From the NCBI GenBank assembly GCA_027484495.1, contig JAIXSW010000316.1, positions 1 through 12,788 on the forward strand: 12,788 bases of DNA, written 5' to 3'. The notes beneath the pieces were generated by a model, which did no database searches, was not told the origin of the DNA, and worked only from the letters and a program-made list of their open reading frames with translations. Positions 1 to 5,424 of this stretch are shown here, in pieces. The first letter of the stretch is position 1. Every line of letters starts with the position of its first letter. Source of the DNA: Gammaproteobacteria bacterium. GTDB taxonomy: Bacteria > Pseudomonadota > Gammaproteobacteria > Enterobacterales > Alteromonadaceae. The position numbers and the translations under genes were made by a program.

Positions 1-879
1 CAGCTGTTGGCGCACCGCGCGGCTAAGCCGTTGTTGTAACTGCATCAGCTGCGTAAGCGGATGGTGTTGATCCGGTGAGACTAATTCGGCCGCCGCCGAT
101 GGCGTTGCGGCCCGCACATCTGCGACAAAATCGGCGATGGTAAAGTCAATTTCGTGGCCAACGGCGCTGACAATTGGCAGCGGACAGTGGGCGATTTGCC
201 GCGCCAATTGCTCATCGTTAAAACAATACAAATCTTCCAGTGAACCGCCGCCACGGCCAATGATCAACACGTCGACTTCGTTGCGCCGGATCGCATGCGC
301 CAGCGCGGCCTGTAAATCCTGCGCGGCTTGCGCGCCCTGCACCAGGGCCGGGTAAATAATGACTTCAAGCGCAGGCGCGCGTCGTGCCAATACCGTCAGA
401 ATATCGCGCACTGCGGCGCCGGTCGGCGAGGTGATCACGCCAATCCGCTGCACTTGAGATGGCAGTGATTTCTTCCGCTCCGGCGCAAACAAGCCTTCAG
501 CAGTCAGCTTGGCTTTGAGCATTTCGTATTGCTGACGCAGCAAGCCATCACCGGCCGGTTCGATAAAATCGACCAGCAGCTGATATTCCCCACGTGGTTC
601 ATACACACTGATGCGGGCGCGGATCAGCACTTGCTGACCATTGCGCGGCACAAAGGCGGCATTGCGGTTCGCCTGCTTAAACATCGCCACTTTGACCTGC
701 GCTGCTGCGTCTTTCAGCGAGAAATACCAATGACCGGAACTGGCTGCGACAAAATTTGAGATCTCACCACAGAGCCAAAGCTGGCGGAATTGCAGCTCCA
801 ATGTCAGGCGAACTTCGGCATTCAGCCGTGAAACGGTATAGATCTCCGGGTTTGTGCTGGGATTTTGCGTGTGATTCAT
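1..879 (-). CDS. xseA: Exonuclease VII large subunit, 5' part (partial at window edge)
   Basis: Large subunit of exonuclease VII, which with XseB degrades single-stranded DNA from both ends into short oligonucleotides; cytoplasmic, DNA repair. The reading frame from the ATG at 879 is open to base 1, giving the first 293 residues; the family is about 450 long, so the coiled-coil C-terminal region is missing. Residues about 12-110 are the OB-fold DNA-binding domain (YTVSRLN start, GEISNF, SGHWYFSLKD). The catalytic domain follows, with GVITSPTGAA (146-156), GRGGGSLEDL (208-217) and SAVGHEID (238-245). Asp159, Arg209, His242 and Asp245 line up, with a constant offset of 4, with the residues I recall as catalytic in E. 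coli XseA (Asp155, Arg205, His238, Asp241). No clear Shine-Dalgarno precedes this ATG; it is chosen by homology. It is divergent from guaB, as in many gammaproteobacteria. Confidence 0.96.
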   Translation of the reverse strand, partial: MNHTQNPSTNPEIYTVSRLNAEVRLTLELQFRQLWLCGEISNFVAASSGHWYFSLKDAAAQVKVAMFKQANRNAAFVPRNGQQVLIRARISVYEPRGEYQLLVDFIEPAGDGLLRQQYEMLKAKLTAEGLFAPERKKSLPSQVQRIGVITSPTGAAVRDILTVLARRAPALEVIIYPALVQGAQAAQDLQAALAHAIRRNEVDVLIIGRGGGSLEDLYCFNDEQLARQIAHCPLPIVSAVGHEIDFTIADFVADVRAATPSAAAELVSPDQHHPLTQLMQLQQRLSRAVRQQL

Positions 880-1024
880 GGCAGGCAGGCAGAACAAGTG
901 ATCTGGCTAAACTAGCACAAATACGGTCACAAAAACAAAAAATGCGTTGTTTGAAACGCGCTTTGCGGATAAAATTGCGCCGCAACATTCCCCGATTTTT
1001 AACCACCACAGCGAGATTGTTGCA
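880..1024. promoter_or_regulatory. Divergent xseA/guaB intergenic control region
   Basis: This 145-bp gap must hold promoters for both genes. The guaB promoter is annotated separately. For xseA (minus strand) the best I can find is TTGTTT and TAGTTT separated by 18 bases upstream of 879, a weak match. An imperfect inverted repeat, GCGTT (944-948) and AACGC (955-959), overlaps the guaB -35 and could be an operator. It does not fit the PurR consensus. Assignments other than the guaB promoter are tentative. Confidence 0.4.
947..975 (+). promoter_or_regulatory. Candidate sigma-70 promoter of guaBA
   Basis: TTGTTT (947-952) and TAAAAT (970-975) are separated by exactly 17 bases and lie about 50 bases upstream of the guaB ATG, so transcription would start near 982 and leave a leader of about 40 bases. 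Because these elements lie at and after position 947, an upstream in-frame TTG at 947 cannot be the translation start. Confidence 0.55.
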
Positions 1025-2494
1025 ATGCTCAGGATAGTCAAAGAAGCCCTTACATTTGACGACGTGTTACTTGTACCGGCGCACTCCACCGTACTACCTC
1101 ATACCGCAGATCTGCGGACTCAACTGACCAGCAAAATCAGCCTGAATATCCCGATGGTTTCCGCGTCGATGGACACCGTCACTGAAGCCCGCCTGGCCAT
1201 CGCGCTGGCGCAGGAAGGTGGTTTAGGATTTATCCACAAGAATATGACCATTGAAGAACAGGCTGCCAACGTTCGTAAAGTAAAAAAATACGAAAGTGGT
1301 GTGGTGTCTGATCCGGTCACAGTCCGTGCTGAACAAACCGTGCGTGACGTGCAGCTGCTGTCGCAACAACATGGTTTCTCCGGTTTCCCGGTAGTCGATG
1401 CTGAAGGCAATCTGTTGGGTATCGTCACCGGTCGCGACTTAAACGTCGAAACCAACCCGCAGGCCCCAATCTCTTCAGTGATGACTCCGCGTGAACGCCT
1501 GGTCACTGTGCATGAAGATTCACCGCGTCAGAATGCATTAGCGCTGATGCACAAGCACCGCATCGAAAAAGTCTTAGTGGTTGATAATGCCTTTAAATTA
1601 AAAGGCCTCATCACAGTGCGTGACTACTACAAAGCCGCCAGCAAACCAAACGCCTGTAAAGACGAATTTGGCCGGTTACGCGTCGGCGCGGCCGTCGGCG
1701 TTGGTCCTGGCACCGATGAACGCATCGCTGCTTTAGTGGAAGCGGGCGTCGACATTCTGTTAATTGATACCTCACACGGCCACTCGCAAGGCGTGATGGA
1801 CCGGGTGAAACAAACCCGCGCCATGTACCCGGATTTGCAGATCGTTGCCGGTAACGTCGCCACCGCTGAAGGCGCCAAAGCGCTGGCTGAAGCCGGCGCT
1901 AACGCCGTCAAAGTCGGCATTGGCCCTGGTTCTATCTGTACCACGCGCATTGTCACCGGTTGTGGTGTACCACAAATCACCGCTATTGCTGATGCAGTGG
2001 AAGGCGTCAAAGGGATGGACGTTTGTATCATCGCTGACGGCGGTATCCGCTTCTCCGGTGATGTGTCCAAAGCCTTAGTCGCCGGCGCGCACTGTGTGAT
2101 GGTCGGTTCGATGTTTGCCGGTACTGAAGAAGCACCGGGTGATGTGGAACTGTATCAGGGCCGTTATTACAAATCGTACCGCGGCATGGGTTCTTTAGGC
2201 GCCATGGCACAGCGTAACGGTTCGTCAGACCGCTATTTCCAGGGCAGCAACAGCGCGGAAAAACTGGTGCCGGAAGGCATCGAAGGCCGTGTGGCGTACA
2301 AAGGCCCGATTGAAAACATCATTCACCAGCAAATGGGCGGCCTGCGCTCATCAATGGGTCTGACCGGTTGCGCCAACATTGGCGAGCTGCGCACCAAGCC
2401 AGTGTTTGTCAAAGTGACTGCGGCTGGCATGGGTGAATCGCATGTCCACGACGTGCAGATCACCAAAGAAGCACCTAACTACCGCGTCAGTTAA
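1025..2494 (+). CDS. guaB: Inosine-5'-monophosphate dehydrogenase
   Basis: Oxidises IMP to XMP with NAD+, the first committed and rate-limiting step to GMP; cytoplasmic tetramer. The protein has 489 residues (E. coli 488) and begins MLRIVKEALTFDDVLLVP, the canonical N-terminus, which fixes the ATG at 1025 although the frame is open further upstream. The (beta/alpha)8 catalytic domain is split by two CBS domains at about residues 93-203. The catalytic loop GPGSICTTRIVTG places the nucleophile at Cys305, as in E. coli. The ADGGIRFSGD phosphate-binding segment is at 338-347, and the mobile-flap Arg-Tyr pair is at 403-404 in SSDRYFQ. The ribosome-binding site is weak (GCGAG about 10 bases upstream). 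It is the first gene of the guaBA operon; guaA follows after 85 bases that contain a hairpin. Nothing in the protein looks abnormal. Confidence 0.99.
   Translation: MLRIVKEALTFDDVLLVPAHSTVLPHTADLRTQLTSKISLNIPMVSASMDTVTEARLAIALAQEGGLGFIHKNMTIEEQAANVRKVKKYESGVVSDPVTVRAEQTVRDVQLLSQQHGFSGFPVVDAEGNLLGIVTGRDLNVETNPQAPISSVMTPRERLVTVHEDSPRQNALALMHKHRIEKVLVVDNAFKLKGLITVRDYYKAASKPNACKDEFGRLRVGAAVGVGPGTDERIAALVEAGVDILLIDTSHGHSQGVMDRVKQTRAMYPDLQIVAGNVATAEGAKALAEAGANAVKVGIGPGSICTTRIVTGCGVPQITAIADAVEGVKGMDVCIIADGGIRFSGDVSKALVAGAHCVMVGSMFAGTEEAPGDVELYQGRYYKSYRGMGSLGAMAQRNGSSDRYFQGSNSAEKLVPEGIEGRVAYKGPIENIIHQQMGGLRSSMGLTGCANIGELRTKPVFVKVTAAGMGESHVHDVQITKEAPNYRVS
1230..1238 (+). promoter_or_regulatory. Perfect DnaA box inside guaB
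   Basis: TTATCCACA is an exact match to the strong DnaA box, about 205 bases into guaB, over the codons for Phe-Ile-His-Lys. I recall that E. coli guaB has a DnaA box at the same place and that DnaA was reported to affect gua transcription. The encoded peptide is conserved in IMPDH, so coding constraint alone could also preserve the motif. Confidence 0.45.
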
Positions 2495-2501
2495 AAAATT
2501 C

Positions 2502-2536
2502 CAGCGCCGGCCTCAGACCTCCTGACGCCGGCGCTG
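2502..2536 (+). promoter_or_regulatory. Strong hairpin between guaB and guaA
   Basis: Ten perfect G/C-rich pairs (2502-2511 with 2527-2536) are followed after one C-C mismatch by four more pairs (2513-2516 with 2522-2525) around a 5-base loop. Only a short run (TATTTT) follows, so it resembles a weak terminator or an mRNA-stabilising processing element within the operon. It starts 7 bases after the guaB stop codon and would set the ratio of guaA to guaB expression. Confidence 0.6.
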
Positions 2537-2579
2537 TATTTTCCGGGCCAGCATGGCCTCGTACCTTAATAAGGTTGAT

Positions 2580-4157
2580 ATGAGCAAAAATATTCATTTC
2601 CATAAAATCCTGATCCTCGATTTCGGTTCGCAATACACTCAGCTGATCGCGCGTCGTGTCCGCGAAATTGGTGTCTATTGTGAATTGTGGGCCTGGGACG
2701 TCACGGCTGAGCAAATCGCTGAATTTAATCCAACCGGGATTATCCTGTCCGGCGGTCCGGAAAGTGTGACTGAAGCCGGTTCACCGCGGGCACCGCAGTA
2801 TGTATTTGAAGCCAATGTGCCGGTGCTGGGCGTCTGTTACGGTATGCAGACCATGGCCGAACAGCTGGGCGGTAAAGTCGCCAGTTCTGACAAACGTGAA
2901 TTTGGTTATGCCCAGGTTGAAGTGGTTAGCCCAAGCGCGTTGTTCAACGGCATTGAAGATCACCTGAATGAACAAGGTCATGGTTTACTCGACGTCTGGA
3001 TGAGCCATGGCGATAAAGTCGTCGCAATTCCGGAAGGTTTTGTTACCACGGCGCTAACGCCTACTTGCCCGCATGCGGCGATGGCGAATGAAGCCAAACA
3101 ATTCTACGGCGTGCAGTTCCACCCGGAAGTGACACATACCCGCCAGGGTTTACGCATGCTGGAGCAGTTTGTCGTCGACATCTGCGGTTGTGAAAAGCTG
3201 TGGACGCCGGCGTCGATCATCGATGACGCTATCGTGAATCTGAAAAAACAAATTGGCGACGATCAGGTCATTCTAGGTTTGTCCGGTGGTGTTGATTCAT
3301 CGGTCGTAGCGATGTTGCTGCACCGCGCCATCGGTAAAAACCTGACTTGTGTGTTTGTTGATAACGGTCTGCTGCGCTTAAACGAAGGCGCACAGGTGAT
3401 GGAAATGTTCGGCGACCATTTTGGTCTGAACATTATCCATGTCAAAGCTGAACAACGCTTCCTCGACGCATTAAAAGGCGAAGCTGAGCCGGAAGCCAAA
3501 CGTAAAATCATTGGTCGGGTCTTTGTTGAAGTCTTTGACGAAGAAGCGAAAAAACTGCAAAACGCTAAGTGGCTGGCACAAGGCACTATTTATCCGGACG
3601 TGATTGAATCTGCCGCCTCGAAAACCGGCAAAGCCCATGTGATCAAATCACACCATAACGTCGGCGGTTTGCCAGCGGATATGAAAATGGGCCTGGTTGA
3701 GCCACTGCGTGAGCTGTTTAAAGACGAAGTGCGCAAAGTGGGTCTGGCGCTCGGTCTGCCATACGACATGCTGTACCGTCACCCGTTCCCGGGACCAGGT
3801 CTGGGTGTGCGTGTGCTTGGCGAAGTGAAAAAAGAATATTGCGATATTCTGCGTCGCGCTGATGCGATTTTCATCGAAGAGCTGCGTAACAGCGGTTGGT
3901 ACGATCAGGTCAGTCAGGCGTTTGTCGTGTTCCTGCCGGTGAAATCGGTCGGTGTGATGGGCGATGGTCGCAAGTATGACTGGGTTGTCAGCTTACGCGC
4001 CGTACAAACCATCGACTTTATGACCGCGCACTGGGCGCACTTGCCATATGAGTTGCTGGGTCATGTGTCTAACCGCATCATCAATGAAATCAATGGCATC
4101 AGCCGTGTGGTTTATGATGTGTCGGGTAAACCACCGGCGACCATTGAATGGGAATAA
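2580..4157 (+). CDS. guaA: GMP synthase (glutamine-hydrolysing)
   Basis: Converts XMP to GMP using ATP and glutamine; cytoplasmic, last step of GMP synthesis. The protein has 525 residues, the same as E. coli. The ATG at 2580 is preferred over the in-frame ATG at 2553 because AAGG (2571-2574) lies 5 bases before it and the N-terminus then matches the family. The class I amidotransferase domain (about 8-200) has the nucleophile Cys86 in GVCYGM and the rest of the triad in FHPEV (His181, Glu183). The ATP pyrophosphatase domain starts near 210 with the P-loop SGGVDSS (235-241). The XMP-binding/dimerisation domain forms the C-terminus and ends KPPATIEWE, the standard family ending. It follows guaB in one operon and is ended by the UUCG hairpin at 4175-4200. 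Confidence 0.99.
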   Translation: MSKNIHFHKILILDFGSQYTQLIARRVREIGVYCELWAWDVTAEQIAEFNPTGIILSGGPESVTEAGSPRAPQYVFEANVPVLGVCYGMQTMAEQLGGKVASSDKREFGYAQVEVVSPSALFNGIEDHLNEQGHGLLDVWMSHGDKVVAIPEGFVTTALTPTCPHAAMANEAKQFYGVQFHPEVTHTRQGLRMLEQFVVDICGCEKLWTPASIIDDAIVNLKKQIGDDQVILGLSGGVDSSVVAMLLHRAIGKNLTCVFVDNGLLRLNEGAQVMEMFGDHFGLNIIHVKAEQRFLDALKGEAEPEAKRKIIGRVFVEVFDEEAKKLQNAKWLAQGTIYPDVIESAASKTGKAHVIKSHHNVGGLPADMKMGLVEPLRELFKDEVRKVGLALGLPYDMLYRHPFPGPGLGVRVLGEVKKEYCDILRRADAIFIEELRNSGWYDQVSQAFVVFLPVKSVGVMGDGRKYDWVVSLRAVQTIDFMTAHWAHLPYELLGHVSNRIINEINGISRVVYDVSGKPPATIEWE

Positions 4158-4174
4158 TGGTCAACGCATAAAAC

Positions 4175-4200
4175 AAAACAGCAGCTTCGGCTGCTGTTTT
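4175..4200 (+). terminator. Rho-independent terminator after guaA
   Basis: AAAACAGCAGC pairs perfectly with GCTGCTGTTTT over 11 bases around a TTCG tetraloop, and the T-run continues to 4201. Read on the minus strand, the stem is followed by TTTTGTTTT, so it can also end the convergent small gene at 4220-4438. It lies 18 bases after the guaA stop codon. Confidence 0.93.
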
Positions 4201-4219
4201 TGTTTCCGTGTCTGCTCGG

Positions 4220-4438
4220 TTATAACCGGTTGATTTGGTCTTTTAATGTATAGGATTTGTCGGTGACGATGGCTTCTAAGGTTGCGACCCGCTGCTTTAA
4301 CTGCTCGAGCTGTGCCCGCACATCGTCGGTATTCTGGTTGGCGGTAGCCAATTTTACTTTAGTCTTGGTGTGCTGTTCATAAAAGGCATAAGCAAATGCA
4401 CCAACAACCGCGATAAAACCAATATCAAATACACCCAT
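4220..4438 (-). CDS. PspB-like small membrane protein with coiled coil
   Basis: A 72-residue protein with one N-terminal membrane helix (about residues 5-20) and a polar, helical cytoplasmic part. The C-terminal segment with heptad-like spacing, LEQLKQRVATLEAIVTD (44-60), resembles the end of PspB, the small inner-membrane partner of PspC in the phage shock envelope-stress response. The start at 4438 is set by a strong Shine-Dalgarno, AGGGGA (4445-4450), 6 bases upstream; the in-frame ATG at 4507 would add a polar extension before the membrane helix and is rejected. No pspA or pspC is adjacent, so a Psp role is only an analogy. It is convergent with guaA and divergent from tadA. It could equally be an unrelated single-span protein of unknown role. 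Confidence 0.8.
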   Translation of the reverse strand: MGVFDIGFIAVVGAFAYAFYEQHTKTKVKLATANQNTDDVRAQLEQLKQRVATLEAIVTDKSYTLKDQINRL

Positions 4439-4601
4439 TTGAATTCCCCTGTGATTTTTTGACTGAACAGAAGTCGTCTCGCAACTGTTATGCCATAAAT
4501 ATTTCACTTATAAAACAACGAACTTGTTACAGCATGCAACTATGAATAGTTTATTTTCGCCAATTTCTGGTGATTTTCACCGCTGCAGCTGGCGCTTGCC
4601 A

Positions 4602-4610
4602 TGATAAAAT
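4602..4610 (+). promoter_or_regulatory. Extended -10 promoter of tadA
   Basis: TGATAAAAT is an extended -10 element (TGN followed by TAAAAT at 4605-4610). The -35 at normal spacing is poor, which is common for extended -10 promoters. The predicted start near 4617 leaves a leader of about 20 bases, just enough for the strong ribosome-binding site. Confidence 0.45.
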
Positions 4611-4626
4611 CGGTGGCGATGATGAC

Positions 4627-4632
4627 AGGAGA
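4627..4632 (+). promoter_or_regulatory. Shine-Dalgarno that fixes the tadA GTG start
   Basis: AGGAGA is followed by 6 bases and a GTG at 4639. It decides between this start and the upstream in-frame ATG at 4570, which has no such site and lies upstream of the likely promoter. Confidence 0.85.
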
Positions 4633-4638
4633 ACCTTC

Positions 4639-5196
4639 GTGAACAGCAGCGATACCGATCAGCACTGGATGTTATATGCGATGCAATTGGCTGCCAAAGC
4701 TGAAGCTGCCGGTGAAGTGCCGGTTGGCGCTGTGCTGGTCAAAGATGGTCAGGTGCTGGGAGAAGGCTGGAATTTATCGATCTGCCGGCATGATCCGACC
4801 GCGCACGCGGAAATGCAGGCGATTCGTCAGGCCGGTCTGGTGCTGAAAAACTACCGGATGCTGGATTGTACTTTGTATGTGACGTTGGAACCTTGCGCCA
4901 TGTGTGCCGGTGCTTTGGTCCACAGCAGAGTGCAGCGACTGGTATTTGGTGCGACCGATCTGAAAGCCGGCGCCTGTGGCTCGGTATTTGATATTGTGCG
5001 GCATCCGCAGCTGAACCATCAGTTGGAGGTGTGCGGCGGAGTGCTGGCTGAAGACTGTGCCAGGCAATTGTCAGATTTTTTTAAGAAACGCCGCGCCGAG
5101 CAAAAAGCGCTGAAATTGCAGAAAAACGCCGAACAGACAGAGCTGACTCAGCCGCAGATCTCTGCGGGTAAAGCGACAGGGGATGCGGCTAGCTGA
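4639..5196 (+). CDS. tadA: tRNA-specific adenosine deaminase
   Basis: Deaminates the wobble adenosine 34 of tRNA-Arg(ACG) to inosine; an essential zinc enzyme in most bacteria. The protein has 185 residues with a GTG start. The zinc/catalytic motifs are PTAHAE (His56 as zinc ligand, Glu58 as proton shuttle) and PCAMC (Cys86, Cys89), matching E. coli His57, Glu59, Cys87 and Cys90. The core from EVPVGAVLV to FFKKRR follows the family closely. The tail after FFKKRR is Lys/Gln/Thr-rich and somewhat longer than in E. coli (167 residues in all); its last 49 bases overlap the convergent small gene at 5148-5321. tadA beside mltF and purL is a recurrent gammaproteobacterial arrangement. Confidence 0.97.
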   Translation: MNSSDTDQHWMLYAMQLAAKAEAAGEVPVGAVLVKDGQVLGEGWNLSICRHDPTAHAEMQAIRQAGLVLKNYRMLDCTLYVTLEPCAMCAGALVHSRVQRLVFGATDLKAGACGSVFDIVRHPQLNHQLEVCGGVLAEDCARQLSDFFKKRRAEQKALKLQKNAEQTELTQPQISAGKATGDAAS

Positions 5197-5321
5197 TTAT
5201 ATTCGCGCTGGCGGCGAAACAGTTTTAACACTGACATATTGCGTTTGACCCGGCGGCGACTGGCGCCTACATCCATCAGCCGGCGTTTGCGTAACATTTT
5301 CGGTCTTTTTCTTCTTAACAT
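5148..5321 (-). CDS. Small Arg/Lys-rich protein of unknown function (57 residues)
   Basis: I do not recognise the family. The ATG at 5321 opens a 57-residue frame. Eighteen of the first 39 residues are Arg or Lys (13 Arg, 5 Lys), in clusters such as RRKR, RKRR and SRRRVKR. A neutral tail (40-57) ends in AEICG. There is no membrane helix or signal peptide. Three independent signals support expression: a Shine-Dalgarno AAGGAAG (5327-5333) 5 bases before the ATG; a promoter TTGAAG/TATAGT with a 17-base spacer just upstream; and a frame closed by TGA at 5148-5150. It lies 103 bases after mltF on the same strand and overlaps the tadA 3' end in antisense. The charge suggests nucleic-acid or ribosome binding; that is inference only. 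Confidence 0.68.
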   Translation of the reverse strand: MLRRKRPKMLRKRRLMDVGASRRRVKRNMSVLKLFRRQREYNQLAASPVALPAEICG

Positions 5322-5326
5322 GTCCA

Positions 5327-5333
5327 CTTCCTT
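5327..5333 (-). promoter_or_regulatory. Shine-Dalgarno of the small basic gene
   Basis: On the minus strand AAGGAAG stands 5 bases before the ATG at 5321. It is among the best ribosome-binding sites in the window and argues for this start rather than the internal ATG at 5297. Confidence 0.7.
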
Positions 5334-5348
5334 TCACTGAATGCCGCC

Positions 5349-5377
5349 ACTATAGGGAAATCGTCCCGTGCCTTCAA
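5349..5377 (-). promoter_or_regulatory. Sigma-70 promoter of the small basic gene
   Basis: On the minus strand TTGAAG (5372-5377) and TATAGT (5349-5354) are separated by exactly 17 bases, with transcription expected to start near 5342, about 20 bases before the ATG. It lies in the 103-base gap after mltF. An imperfect inverted repeat (5380-5403, arms ACAC and GCAGC, loop AAGC) abuts the -35; it has no T-run and is therefore not a clear mltF terminator. Confidence 0.6.
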
Positions 5378-5424
5378 GCACACTGCAGCAAGCGCTGCGG
5401 TGTAACAGCAACAGTTCGAGTCAT

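Larger units (their letters stand above)
4439..4638. promoter_or_regulatory. Divergent intergenic region between PspB-like gene and tadA
   Basis: These 200 bases hold no gene. They contain the tadA promoter (annotated separately), an inverted repeat AACTAT-GA-ATAGTT at 4538-4551, and a second one, AACAA (4514-4518) with TTGTT (4524-4528). The A+T-rich part at 4490-4560 probably carries the minus-strand promoter, but no convincing -35/-10 pair with normal spacing was found there. The two inverted repeats are possible operators with no known regulator. Confidence 0.35.

Noticed and set aside
947..1024. In-frame upstream start (TTG at 947) that would add 26 residues to GuaB
   Set aside because: The promoter elements overlap the start of this stretch, the added residues have no IMPDH homology, and the ATG at 1025 gives the canonical N-terminus.
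1120..2070. Long open frames on the minus strand opposite guaB (1120-1506, 1627-2070)
   Set aside because: They are antisense shadows of guaB codons, with no ribosome-binding site and low-complexity Ala/Ser/Thr/Pro-rich composition.
4439..4507. Longer start for the PspB-like protein (ATG at 4507)
   Set aside because: The strong Shine-Dalgarno at 4445-4450 serves the ATG at 4438, and the extra 23 residues would put a polar stretch before the membrane helix.
5380..5403. Inverted repeat after mltF as its terminator
   Set aside because: No T-run follows in either direction, and it abuts the promoter of the small basic gene.
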